DNA from: Circinella umbellata
Lineage: Eukaryota; Mucoromycota; Mucoromycetes; Mucorales; Lichtheimiaceae
Length of the DNA stretch: 64,000 nt
NCBI GenBank assembly: GCA_025093555.1
Contig: JAIWNF010000104.1
Span: forward strand, 1 to 64,000
Direction of reading: 5' to 3'
Shown here piece by piece: positions 40,499 through 52,890 of the stretch. A program made the position numbers and the translations under genes. The notes under the pieces were generated by a model, which made no database searches, was not told where the DNA came from, and saw only the letters and a program-made list of their open reading frames with translations. Positions within the stretch are counted from its first letter, which is position 1. Every line of letters starts with the position of its first letter.

Positions 40499-41648
40499 TC
40501 ATACGTATGGATTTATTTTGACTCTACTATTTTCAATAATATAATAATAGGGTAAAATACAAACGGTGTAGTCATTACAGAGGAAAGTGGTATATATATA
40601 TATATATATTCCATAAGTTCCATCTGACCTATTTAATAATGAACGATTTCAAAGGATAAACATCTTTTCTTGCTTCTTATCATCTAATTAATATAGATAT
40701 ATATTGATAATTGATAATGTCTATCTACTGCCTGTCAAATTCGTTCGTTCGTTGGTTATCAGTATCGTACTTTGACATATAGGGACGTTGAAATTCACCT
40801 TACCAAGAAGTCATAGTATCCAATTTATTCTCCGTACCCATTACTCGTCAACATTGGTACGTAATAGTGATGAATATATATTGATCATATTTATGCGACC
40901 GTCTTAACGTCCCCCCCCCATCTCTCAGTTATCACCTCATTTCTGGATAGTAACAAACAATTCTTTTTTTTTTCTTTACATCATAATAATATATTCCAAA
41001 GGAATCAACCAATACAGATAGAGGATTTTTAAAGATTTATTTTAAAGTCTTATCATAATTACCATAACTATATTATATAGAACCATGATATATACAATTG
41101 ATGCCGTTTGGATTGTTTTTATTTATCCACACGATCACTAATTCATTCTTATATAACAACAAGAGTATAAATTAATCAGAAGAAAAAAATGAAACGAAGA
41201 TTGCTATTTTCTTTAGTATGAAAGAAATTTGTCCTTTCTTTTTTACTACCTGAAGTTTAAATAAAGTATTTACTCTTATTAATACACCTTCAAGTGCAGA
41301 TTTGATTATTACATTTAGGAGTATAAAGAATTAGTGATAGTAATATATATATATATATAAAAGAAGAATTATATATTAATAGGATTAATATAGTTTTTTT
41401 TTTTTTTCGGGAGCAGGGAGTTTTTGAGAGTGAGGGAAGAAAAAAAAAAGACATGACAGAAATATACAACAGCAAAAAACAAGAGATCGACACAAGTAAT
41501 ATAAAAATAGCATGAGTGAACGTATTCAAGTTTTTTTTAAAAAAAAAATAAGAAAGGCACAACAATCAACAATAATAATAAGATCATCATAACTCTGTAT
41601 GATAGCAGAAGCTAAATTTAGTTATTATATATATATAAAAACACAGTT
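36468..41648. other. Long gene-poor interval with many microsatellites
   Basis: Contains poly-A/T and poly-C/G runs, (GA)n at about 39925-39993 and (AT)n(GT)n at about 40447-40496. Apart from the doubtful short frame at 38206-38418 nothing coding was found. The interval is unusually large for a compact fungal genome. Confidence 0.55.
38206..38418 (+). CDS. Doubtful short hydrophobic reading frame
   Basis: A 70-codon frame starting ATGATG, with two hydrophobic stretches (LIYLAGIFSIQMIW and FYRIMIWYLVRLCRKVLLNLLPLL) and a basic end (HVRSKRP). It is less AT-rich than its surroundings, which is the main reason to list it. No family is recognised and no splice partners were found. It may be a relic exon or chance. 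Confidence 0.2.
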   Translation: MMRESLIYLAGIFSIQMIWADTFTVCTYSLVHHFYRIMIWYLVRLCRKVLLNLLPLLKKNIYSHVRSKRP

Positions 41649-42261
41649 TTAAATAAGATACCAAGTAATTGGTCCAACACCCAGTTTGAATTCACCAACG
41701 ACCTTTTCAAATACGGCTGGTGTAAGATCCTAATTATTCAAATGTTGAAATATATTTTAGATCTTATACTATTAAGTATTATTCATTATTTTTCCCTTTT
41801 TGTTTTTTTTTATATACTTACCAAATCACCATAACCGCAGCCAGGACAAGCTAAGTTAATTATTATTCTGTTTTTTAGTATTCCTTCATTTTACAAAACA
41901 GAAAAAAAAAGGTGGGGATAGGAATATAAAACTTACCATCATTAATTGTAACATCCATTGAACCTGCTTTTCCTTCTACACGAATCTTTTTTCCACACCA
42001 TTTACTTTTTGAACTCATATTACCATACTGTTCATGATTTAATGCAACAATAAGAGAGCGTTCATTTTCTTTAGGACCACATGCACCATAAGGTCCACCT
42101 TCTGTATCTGGAAAGAAAAATGTTGCTTGGCCTTTATATTTTTCAACTCGTTTTTCAATGGAAGAATGATAGATAGGTGCACCTTGTACAATCTTAACTG
42201 AATTCAATGATAATAATACTGTAATAAAAAATAGAATGGATACATAAAATTGGTGTTGCAT
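41649..42261 (-). CDS. Secreted RlpA/expansin-like double-psi beta-barrel protein
   Basis: Three exons, 42261-41937, 41850-41822 (29 nt) and 41729-41649, give 144 residues. Residues 1-27 form a signal peptide (hydrophobic FYVSILFFITVLLSL, cleavage near QGA-PI); an upstream in-frame ATG exists but the one at 42261 gives a proper signal. A dibasic KR at 37-38 may be a Kex2 site. The mature part is a DPBB domain: GQATFF at 44-49, ACG at 60-62, VALN at 72-75, WCGKKI at 88-93, and the signature NDACPGCGYGDLDLTPAVF at 107-125. Fungal relatives include small barwin-like and RlpA-like extracellular proteins, mostly of unknown activity on cell-wall polysaccharide. The tiny middle exon codes exactly the CPGCGYGD core. 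Confidence 0.85.
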
Positions 42262-45124
42262 TTTGTTTCTTTTTAATTCGTATGAGTCGTTTCGTTTCGT
42301 TATATATAAATTGAGAGAATAAACGTAATAGTAGTAGTAGTAGTAATAGCAGTTAAAAAAAAAGAGAAACAAGAAAGCTATTTATTTTTGGTCACCTTAT
42401 AATGTTGGGGAAAATTGATTGAAGTAGTCCCTTTTATATTTATGCAAAAAAAAAACCCCCAAATGGTAGCTCAAAAATCCAAGTAATCAAACTCCCCGCC
42501 CTCTCCCCTTAACATTTACTCATGGAGATTTCTTTTTTTTTTTAAAAAAAAAAAACCTTCTTCCAAGCAGTTGACTTTCCGCCTTCCATAACGTAAATGT
42601 TATGTATGTATTGTTATGCACTTACATTTTGGGTAAACTCCCCCCCCTCCCCCTTAAGTCTTTTATTATTATTTACTTCCGAAAATCTGTCTGTGATATC
42701 ATTTATATATTTTGTCATGTATTTTCATATTTTGGTATTTTAATATAAACCTTCAAATTCATAATTATGTTTAACAAATTTGTTTTGAAAAATGATTATA
42801 AATCATGAGGGTTTTTTTTTTGTGGTTATAATTATTGTTCATTTCGTTAGCAAAAGAAAGAAATTTTAGAATGTATAAATATCAACTTTACTTTTTATTT
42901 TGTCATTCCGAACCTCCCCCCCCTCTTCTTGTTCAAGGAGGTGGGGGGGGGATAACACCGTTTAGTACTCCCTGAAAAAAAAAGCCAAAAGATTCGATCG
43001 ACGCTATACAGTTTTTTTTATGGGCTTGTATATATATTATATGTTTCTTTTTTTTTTCTAAGAGAGGATCTCTTGCTAAAATGAATTTACCCTGTGTTTC
43101 AGAATAACTCCTTTTACAATACTCCCTCTAAAATTCATTAAAGTATTCAAAGTACATCTATCAATGTATATATAAGGTAAGGAAAATTTATTATCATTAT
43201 TTACGTAACAACAAGAAAAAGACGGCTCACTTTTACTTTGCATAAAGAGAGCGAGAGCGAGAGAGGGGGGGAGGTTTATTTTTTTTTATTTTTTTTATAC
43301 TCCAGCAAAAATTCTCACTAATGCAAAAAAGTTTAAAAAAAAGCTTAAGCTATATATAAAATCTTTTCACAATCATTTCCATAGCGACTTTTTTTTTCTT
43401 ACCTGTTATTTGAAATATATATGTTAATCATTTATAAACTATCAATACTTCTATCATCCTATATATAGATGATAAACTTGCCTTTTTATGTTGTATGTAG
43501 TTATTGAAGATGAAATTTGGTAATTATCAATTTTTCCGAAATCATGTACGTACGTAGTAAATGATCTCGTCCGTAGTTTTTCATGATACCCATTTCCACC
43601 TCCCCCTATTTTTAAGACGACAGTTAAGTAAAATAAACAGTTATTTATTTATACCACCATTATCAACATTAAGATGAACTACTACTAGAACAACATGATA
43701 GTAATTAATAATGACAATACAAACCTTTGTTATTATCAACTCTACGTAACAACATATTCATCTTTTGTTTTACTTTTATTTAGATTTTGTGTATTCATTA
43801 TATGATATGTATACATATATATATACGCAATAGAGAGCAATAAGATGTGATTTTTCAATAAAAAAAAAGTATATGAACTAATTATATAAATATTTTCTTA
43901 TCAAAATACCTATTAGATGGATGAGATTGTTGATAATGAGAATAAAAGAGAGCGATATCAACTTTTCGTTTCCATGGTACAGTATCTGTTTCAAAACAAT
44001 TTGTAAATAATAATAATAATAAAAGTGGGTTTTATGACAACAAACCATGCTACAACTATTTCCTTGTTTTGAATGATAATATTTATCATCAAATCAATGG
44101 ATTTAATGGATCATGATTGGTCTAATCAAATTTATGCTTCTCTATATGATTCATTTTCATTATTAGAATTTCCCCATTTTATATGCTCATTGACATCTAA
44201 ATACGTAAGAACTCCCCGGGAGGGAAGAAGTGTGGCGCAATGGGCTGAATGATATACATTGTGCTTACATATTTGCCTGAAATCTATACTTTTTGTTACT
44301 TTTATCAACAGCGAATTATGATTTATATGTGCATAATAAACCATATCTTTTCTTTTAAGCCAAAAAACCCTTGGTCATCTTTTTGATAACAAGCTTTACT
44401 TTATTCCACCCCCCTTTTTTTTGTGTGCGTTATGTGTTCTACTATTTTCTTCTTAATGAATAGAAAGATCCTGCATGAGTACGATATTAAATATATTGTA
44501 ACGAAAAGATGTTTGATTCTATACAAATAAGGTATAGATGAAGATATAGAGTGATTGTGAATAGAATATAGATCTTCTATAAAGTCTAAATTATCGAAGA
44601 GAACCTTTTTTTTTTGGTAGTAGCATATATGGTGCATAGATCAGACTTTTGACAAAAAAAAAGTTAATCGACGTTTTTTAGCGATCGCTCGAAAACGGCG
44701 TAGTTAAAGTTTATTTTATTTTATTTTCACTCTATTACTGTGTTGATGAATTGTATAGTAATAGCCAAAAAAAAAAAAAACAGAAAAAAAAAGAACAATA
44801 ACAATAACAATAGCTTGGATACTTTACTTGGTAACTGTCAAAGAAAATCACAAGCTTAGTTAGGAATAATTGTAATCTCACTAAGCTGAAAAAAGAAAGT
44901 TTTATATGTATATGGTATGAAAAAAAAAAAGAGTTCCATGTAACCATAGTGATAGATCAATATATACTATATCAACACCTTTTTGTTTTTGACCCTTTCT
45001 TTCCCTTTCCCATAAAAAAATAGAATGAAATAAAACACAATAAATTGATGCCAGAAGAAAGGGGGATGGATGATTGATTGTTTTTATTATAAAAGAGTAA
45101 AGTTGTAAAAAAAAAAATTTTTTT
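42262..45124. other. Gene-poor interval between the RlpA-like gene and RPL19
   Basis: AT-rich with homopolymer runs. A short frame at 44132-44344 and an A-box-like word near 44235 have no partner motifs. No gene supported. Confidence 0.55.
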
Positions 45125-46431
45125 TTATTGCTCAGCAGCAACAGCAGTACGCTTTTCTTCAGCACGTTGTCTACGACGTTCACGGAGAGCCTTGTTCTTA
45201 GCACGAAGGACTTCAGCTTGTTCAGCCAAGGTCTTAGCTCTTTGCTTTTCAGCCTTAGCCTTGTGAATGTATTCCATCAAAACACGCTTGTTCTTGAAAC
45301 CGTTACCCTTGGACTTGAGGTACAAATTGTGGTACAAATGCTTGTCAATCTTACCAGCTTCTCTGTACTTGCGCAAGAGACGACGGAGGACACGCATACG
45401 GCGCATCCAGAGGACTTGCTTGGACATACGAGCATTGGCAGTACCCTTTCTCTTACCATGGCCCATGTGACGACCAAGACGCTTGGCTTCAGCACGTTCA
45501 CGGACACGGAAACGCGATTGACTGATTTCAGGCTTACGGATAATCAAACCATCCTTGACGAGCTTGCGAATGTTGGCACCTAAAGAAATAAAATTATAAT
45601 AACAATGTTTAGTTTTTGTTTTTTCTTGATCTAATATAACAATCATCTTTTCCCTTTCCAATCATCATAAAGTCCAAACACGTGTACACTCTCACACTCA
45701 TTATATATATATATATATATAAATTGAATTGATCCTTTTTATCATCCCCCCTTCCTAACTTGTATATTACTTACGCGAGTTAGCGTTGGAGATTTCTTGG
45801 GCTTCATTGGGATCGAGCCAAATCTTTCTCTTGCCACAGTTAAGGACAGAGGAAGCAAGACGTTTTTGGGTGCGCAAGTTAACCCTAAAATAAAAAAAAT
45901 TATATGAGAAAATGATATTAGTAAAAAAAATAAAAGAGAGTTTGACAGAAGAAAAAAAACAGTATGTATATGTGTATGTATGTATATATGTATTATGCCA
46001 CCATTTCGTTTCAGTGTTCTATTGCTCATTCTTCTTTACGTTTTTCTTCCTCCTTTTCCTTTTCATTTCAAAAAAAAAAATTGTGCTGGTCATTTCAAGT
46101 CGTTTTTTTTTTCAAGTTGAACATGTGTTGTTATTATTCATAGTTGTAGTTAAACCCAAATGCTGATAAAAAAAAAATTTTTTTTTTGGTTCGTTTTGTC
46201 GAAACTGAAATTATTGGGGGTTCGTTTGGAGAAAAAAAAAATTTGGGTCGTCATTTTTTTTTCTTTCAATGAAAAAAAAAACGTTCGAAAAAAACAATTG
46301 AAACAAATAGAATTTGAAAAACCACGTATACATACATACATACACATATATAATATTCTGTTCATTATGTATATATATATATATATTTTTCTTTTATAAT
46401 AAAACATTAATTAGTTTCATAGTACTCACAT
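45125..46431 (-). CDS. RPL19: 60S ribosomal protein L19 (eL19)
   Basis: Three exons: 46431-46430 (only the bases AT of the start codon), 45884-45775 and 45579-45125, giving 188 residues. The sequence starts [20 protein letters not shown], then [18 protein letters not shown], and continues [28 protein letters not shown] and the basic C-terminal helix. This is the canonical eukaryotic eL19, which sits at the subunit interface and forms an intersubunit bridge. The 543-nt first intron starting within the ATG (AT|GTGAGT) is typical of fungal ribosomal protein genes and may hold regulatory sequence. The coding part is distinctly more GC-rich than its flanks, as expected for a highly expressed gene. 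Length equals the usual 188-196. Confidence 0.97.
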
Positions 46432-48480
46432 GGCGTAAGGGTTTTTGTTGGAAGGGAAAAAGAGGAAGTTCACTTAGGTACCAGCGGAACTGTAAAGTAA
46501 AAACTTTTCGGGTGTCACGATTTTGTGTAAGCCACCCTTTTGAAGGCGGCCCTACAAAGGGGAGTTTTTAGCCAATAAAAAGATTATTGAGTAGAGCCAA
46601 TCAAGTGATGCATTTATTTATTAACTCCCCAGTCATGTTCTTTATAGCCAATCAAATGTATGAATGTTAACGTGCGAATATGCAAAAAAACATTGCTTTG
46701 AGAACTGTCATTTCATCTCAACTTTATACATAGCAACAACAAAAAAGAAACAAGTAAATAAATTATTCATTAGCTTGTTACATATTAAAATAATATCTGA
46801 TAAATCAATAATGTGTTGTTTTTCTTTAAAATTCGTTTATTGTAAAGATTTGAGGGAGAATTCAATATCAAAATAGATTTGATAAATGCAAATAAAAATT
46901 ATATATTTGAATAAGACAGATGTACTTTTTTTCTGACGACTTTATATATATATATATACGTAGAAAACGTAGAGAATGTAACCTCGAATGATACAAAGCA
47001 TTGACTTTTTATAGCTCTTAAATGTGAAAAGTAGAATGATTAAAAAGTTTCAAGTATGATATAATTATAACCCTATCAAACAATTTTCTTTTTTGTTTCA
47101 TCATGTATCAATAGCTATTCTAAAAAGATATACTTCTTGATACGTAAAAGGAATTGTTTATTATATATTAGAGTATACTTTTATTTTAAGTGATGCTGGA
47201 AGAATATGTGAACATGTAAAAAGCCCGACGCATAAAAAGCCTGTTTTCACCCTTGCTGCGCATCCTAGCTTTTTTTAATCTCATGCAAAATACAGAGAAG
47301 AAAAGAGTGGGTGCGATGGAAGGGAAGCTCCGAAAGAATTCGTAAAACACAAGAATAAAAATATATTCAAATTTTAAGATAGATTGGGTTACATAATCAA
47401 AGTACAAGAGAAGATATCCTGTGAAGGTTATACGTAAGGTTACTAAAGTTATCTTTTCTAGGCTCCATTTGATTAGTAAAATTTGCTAGAAGCTTTCCCT
47501 TAATCAAAGGAAACATGATAACAAAAGTTTCGGAAAAAAAAAAGCAAAAATTATTGGGGGATATAATTTCGCAATAGGTAGATTCTCCAAGCCTAATGAA
47601 ACAATTTTGTTTATTCTTATGACCCTAATGGGTTCCTGGCGAGAACATATCAACTCAGAGTTTCTTTTCGTTAATGCTATTTTATACGAAAACTATATAA
47701 AGTCATCTTCCTTGTCAATTTCCCTCAAATTATAACCACTTCTATTTTTATTGTGTTGCTGTATATATATATATATATACAAATGCTACTTACGTACTTA
47801 TAATCGACCGTGGAAACAATATTTCGACCTCTACAGTAAATGTAATGCTTCCCTCAGCCTTAAATACACTAATTTAATGAATTTCATGTATATTAGAGCA
47901 CCACATGACTTTTTTGTTATTTATTTACTTCTTTCAATTCTTTCAATCACTGTATTTACTCAGACAAAAGTTTCGGGATACCTTTTATAGTATATATACG
48001 TAGGCTGATCAAAATATTTATCATTTATTCAAGTAATAAACAAGATGCTGTGAGTAATTTTTATTTATTTTTGAACAAACTATCTGTATAATGTTTCTTT
48101 TTTATTTTTGTCTTCTTAATAATGAAAAAAAAGCATAATCAATCAATAATGAAAACAAGCTGGTATATATTATAAAGAATATAGGAGACATAATATAATT
48201 CATGAATTTTAAAAGTATAAATAATATTATAAATATTTCTTAGAAAAAAACAGTTACATTCTAAAAGTGACATATATAGGCTTTTACAATTTTTAACAGC
48301 TACTAATTTTAACAGCTTTAATACGTGTGGTCAAGTTCTCATATTTTTTTTTCGAGTGGTAATCCTATGTATTTCGCTCACCTACGTACACTTTCTTTAT
48401 ATGGGATCAAGAATATATAATGTGGTCGTAAGAAAAGAGATGTGTGTGATTAAAAAAATCATAAATTTTGTTTGCAATTT
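46432..48480. other. RPL19 upstream region and intergenic DNA
   Basis: 46432-46570 presumably holds the RPL19 promoter; it has a less AT-rich patch around 46500-46565. Beyond that, to 48480, only AT-rich DNA without coding signal is seen. Confidence 0.5.
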
Positions 48481-48481
48481 G

Positions 48482-48850
48482 TTTTGAGTTATATGAATAC
48501 CACTAGTCATTATCCATAACAATGTACGCGGGTTTTTTGATTCAGAAGAGAGATCTTAGGCACAAACAGTTCGAATTGATTTGAGGATGTACTCTGAGAG
48601 AAATCAAGTTTATTAGTAACAAGTTTGTGGTTTTTCGATGCACTCGTTTTTTGGAACTTGTCGCGAAAGTGTAGCTTGTAGACCATAAAACAATAATATA
48701 AATCCAAGTGACTCCTTAATATACTTTGTCATTTTCCATGAAAAGATCATATCATATCTTTTATAATATTATAGATTAAAAAAGCTAAATACTTATCAGC
48801 GGAAGTAATTCTTCATGTCTTACTTTTCTGAAAAATAAGGTGCTCCATGT
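48482..48850 (-). repeat. Duplicated block a, inverted copy of 60240-60600
   Basis: The reverse complement aligns with 60240-60600 over about 350 bp (for example CATGGAAAATGACAAAGTAT, TGGTCTACAAG, ACAAGTTCCAAAAAACGA, CACTAGTC-type words near the end), with substitutions and small indels. A short frame on the minus strand (48707-48510) is not conserved in the other copy. Confidence 0.7.
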
Positions 48851-49039
48851 TTTTTATAAGTAAAGAAATGGCAAACTATAACATCAATCTGTTTTTTCAC
48901 CTTGATTTCTACTATTACTATGAAGCATCTTTTCCTCTTCACTATAATAATAATTATACATATTTAACATGCTTTATTAGTTTAATAAATGGTATATTGA
49001 TTATTATTATTATTTTGCATCAGCTATGTAATCAAATGA

Positions 49040-49769
49040 ATCTTGTTTCACTTGCTGCATGAAAATTGATAGAACTTGTTAGTGGCGGTAACAAATGGTT
49101 CAGATATCAACAGATCATCAACACTCCAACAATGGATTATCAAATGACGTGTGTCCCTTCCCCCTTTTTTTTTCTTTCACTTTTTCTTTCTCACATTTTT
49201 TTTTTTGCTCATTCACACATCTCACTTTTAATGAAAAGAATTCAAGCAGCATGGCATAATATAAGAACCGTTGCATTTTATTCTTCTATGACTGAATCTT
49301 GACATTATTCTTTTAGTTTGATTAAAAGTACTATTATTATTATTTCTTGTATACATTTGTTTTTTCGTATCAAGCTAGCTTCTCTTTTTTGTTTCTTTTA
49401 CATTTTACACCCACTCATACAATCAGTCATATTCAAATACACGCTTATCTGTGCGCAGGTAAACAATTATGATTTTTTGATAACTTTAATCTTTGTATAA
49501 AAGCTTTCTTTTATAAACTAATTATAATAGCTAATGTATTGTATTGTATTTTTTAACTTTTAGTTCATTAGAGACGGGCCAGTAGAGCTTACTCTTCTTG
49601 GTATAGTTCCGTGAAAGTATGTAACATAACAATGTGCTTATATCCGATCCACTTTAAAGGGATATCTTTGCTACTCTCAGTAGCTTTTTCATAAAAGTAA
49701 GTCTTCCCATACTCCTAAACGTGTCGACTAATAAACTATTTACTAATTAATACTTTATGCATTTATCAG
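49040..49769 (+). repeat. Duplicated block b, 5' flank of locus C
   Basis: Aligns in direct orientation with 59058-59780: 'gtttcacttgctgcatgaaaa', 'aaatggttcagatatcaaca', 'attataatagctaatgtatt', 'ttcattagagacg.gccagt'. The block leads directly into the first recognisable exon of the locus C gene, so the duplication carried the gene start and its flank. Confidence 0.75.
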
Positions 49770-52739
49770 TGATCAAAAATCAATTTTGTTTTTTCCGCTC
49801 TCATGAGACGCATTTTGTACTTCTTTTGAAGTCCACGAAATCGACAAATTTCATATATTTCAAAATCGATTTTCTTTTTGAAGAGTGTATAAAAGAAGTA
49901 GCTTTATACACAGATTCGAGAACAGATATAAAGCGTACTTGGATTAAAACATGCAAAGGGGCTTGCCAAAGTAAGCAATTCGAGCACCAGGTTATTGTGA
50001 GTATACGTGGTATAGAAACTTGTTTTATTATAGTTTTGTTTTCTTACTAAATAATTGGTTTCTAGGACGACGTCAACTGGGAAGAGCTGAAAAAAAGCGA
50101 TTGAAGATGCTAAAAATAAAGCATCATCAAATAAGAAAACGCCGAGAAGCACAACATCTCAAGCTTCAAAAACTGGCTCGTGAGAACGAACAGAAGAAGT
50201 CAAGGAAACGTTTTAAGAAAGAGTTCGAAAAAATGAAGGACGAGAGAAAGTGGTTGGTGAGAATAGAAGGAGAAGAAAAAATTTATTTTGAAGATTTGAT
50301 GTATGAGTACGAAATGAATAGTAGTTACGTACGAGCAGTAAGTTGAATGATTCTGATAGCCAATGCTTTTACAATGTGCTATATGACTGTGCTCTAAAAT
50401 AATGGTTTATAAATATAAATAATATAGCTGCGTCCACTCATTTATTTTCGATCCAACTGACGATTGCTGGGACAATCTACTTACCGTCACCGCTCGCTAT
50501 AGCGACATTTCGATGTAGTGATCGTGTTTCTGGGTCCAAGACAGAGTAAGCGGGGAAATGTCGTTCATTTTCTATAATGATATCCGATAATGCTTCAGTT
50601 ATATCGAGTGGACAAATGGCAATATGTACTTATATTTAAAAAAAAAAAAAAAAAAAAGAAAATAATTTGTTACTAGACATTTTTCAATCTTCTAACTGTA
50701 GTTCGTAAACTTTTTTTTTTGTTAAGAAATTGATAGTCTAAACGTCAAGCGTCTTTTCTGAAAAGAAAAAAAGCAAACAGTATCCTTACTTCTGCTTCCT
50801 TCTTATAAAAATCAGATTTGCTTTTTTGTCGACTATGTAAGTCCAACTTGTCCTTTGTCAATTTCCATGACTTTATAAACAATAGAGAGTTTTTGATGCT
50901 TAGTACGATAGTCACATTTTTTTTATTATAGGGCATCAACATGAATTATATTTGCAATCCAATAGAAGTACTAAATCAAGGCTTATTTATCATAATAAAG
51001 AAAGTTGTACGTACAAAGAAAAAAATAATTGGTGTATTTTTATAGCTTATTTACGGTATAAACTATATGATGTTTTAGAGCTTTTCTTCTTTTTGCACGC
51101 CATATTAGATACACATGAGGTCGAGTACATGTGGATAGAGTTTTATCCGATCAGTACAACTCGGATCAAGAATTCGTTATAACGATTATTCGATATAGCG
51201 ATGGCCTTTTGGTTTTACGCGTGGTATCGTTATAGCGAGCAATGACGGTACAGAAAAAGACATTGAAGACATACTAAAAGAAAGAAGTGTCGATATGCCT
51301 TTTTTGGACCCAAGTATCGATACCATTTTTAACACATGCGAGAAAGCGGTGCTGCCATTGGAAGAAAAAGAGGAGAAGGAAGAATATGTAGAAGAGAAAG
51401 ATTATATAGATTGTATTTGGAAAGCAGTCACTAGCTTTGGATTTTTTGATCCTAACGTACAACCAGATGAAGATTGGGTTTAAAGAACATTATTGGACTA
51501 TTTAAACAAGTATCGCCGGAACATTCTGGCAATACTTGTAGCCAATGGATCGGAACAAGATTTCGTAGTTCGTTGCTGGAGCAATCTTGATCGATGCTTT
51601 GAGGGCTTGGGTGTTGTTGCTCGGTACGTTCTAATCTTTTTTTATTATTATTTGATTTCTTCCACTTGACTAGGCAAGCAATTATTCCGCTACAAACCAT
51701 CCGATTGACAAGATAATATCTATTTGGTGACTATTAGCATGGTATTTTATATGCTTCTTTAAATATAATTGAAGAAGATGTAATTTATTTTTGAAATGTA
51801 CTTGAAAAGGTTCATGTGCTTTGAAAGTATAACAAACCATTATAATAATCTGTTGTCTAGTAGTAAGTGAGGAGAAATCTTCAGGATCATATATGCTCCA
51901 GTCTTTTCACATTATACTAATAATATTAATTAATAGTGATCGCACCTGCAATTCAACATTAGTGCGTGTAAATAGCGAAAGAAGAATAACTGGCTTAGAG
52001 CCAATTGAAGAACAACAATCATCAGTACGACCAGATTTTTTGGTCATGAAGGAAGGTTTTGATTTTGCAGTAGGAGAATGTGGGAAGGAAGATTTAGGAA
52101 GGATAAGTAAGAAGGAGATTATAGAACGGCAACTTCATGTGCCAAAAATCATGAAGAATATTTTGCATCAAATATTGATTAAATTCAATCACGATGCATA
52201 TATTCTTCGCGGCACCCTCAAAGTAGGTGCTGTAAATCAAAACAGTAAGTCATTGGTGTGAAGATGTATTTTTTTCTATCAGAAATATTGCTGTTATCAT
52301 TGCATTATTCCAATGTTGTTAATTTTTTTTTAGAAAAAAAAAAACTAGCTACAAGAATCCGGGGTGCTGTACTTGACTGCCCCGGAGTATAACATCCCAG
52401 AAAATGCCGACATGATTTCCACCCAGCTGTTCCCTATAATGAAGAGAACATTACAAATCAAGGTACGTTGCATTTTTGTATATAAGTTAGTTATATAGAC
52501 ATTTTATTGATCTATTAGTGACATGTATATATATGTATCTATTACAGACTATTGTCAAAGCTTCCATGAAAGCAGTCAAAAAACAGCAACGTGAACAAGC
52601 GAAAAAAGAAATGAATTCGACAATGTCAACACTTGAGACTCAAACCACCAATACAATTTTACGAATACCCGAAACCTTTACTATACCAAACGCCAAAAAA
52701 TTAAAAACCAATAGTAGTGATGATGTACTAAAAAATTGA
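49770..52739 (+). pseudogene. PD-(D/E)XK nuclease-like protein, locus C (split by a MITE)
   Basis: Exon-like blocks: 49770-49996 (FEECIKE...RTDIKRTWIKTCKG), 50066-50343 (DDVNWEELKK; frame changes near 50090, then RKWLVRIEGEEKIYFEDLMYEYE), 50428-50481 plus 51251-51623 (FIFDPTDDCWDNLL, then EKDIEDILKERS, GFFDPNVQPDEDWV), 51937-52244 (RPDFLVMKEGFDFAVGECGKED), 52334-52462 and 52548-52739. RPD...ECGK supplies the Asp and E-x-K of a PD-(D/E)XK nuclease fold, and the downstream KKEIIERQLHVPKIMKNIL matches the helix found after that motif in locus A. Lesions: a frameshift near 50090, the MITE at 50482-51250, and a TAA at 51481 where Gln (CAA) would fit. The 3' exons are still open. Function unknown. 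Confidence 0.65.
50482..51250. mobile_element. TA-flanked MITE, family 2, inserted in locus C exon
   Basis: Ends are inverted: TACCGTCACCGCTCGCTATA on the left, and the reverse complement of the right end reads TACCGTCATTGCTCGCTATA; the flanking TA is duplicated. Removing the 765-bp element plus one TA joins DNLL to TEKDIEDIL in one open frame, which fixes both borders. Internal words (TATCGATATAGCGAT-like) recur in inverted order near both ends. No transposase inside. TA target and size fit a Tc1/mariner-type MITE. Confidence 0.85.
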
Positions 52740-52759
52740 ATTTTATATGTATAACATAC

Positions 52760-52760
<1 letters not shown>

Positions 52761-52835
<75 letters not shown>

Positions 52836-52836
52836 A
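52761..52836 (+). repeat. (CT)n(ATCT)n microsatellite
   Basis: About 30 perfect CT units followed by four ATCT units, directly 3' of locus C. Confidence 0.95.
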
Positions 52837-52890
52837 ATTCTTGTAAATATATTCGAAACGTAAATACTATATTAGCAACACTTATTATTT

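Noticed and set aside
44140..44344. Possible tRNA or small gene (TGGCGCAATGG A-box-like word)
   Set aside because: No B box or cloverleaf follows, and the overlapping 70-codon frame has no motif or splice context.
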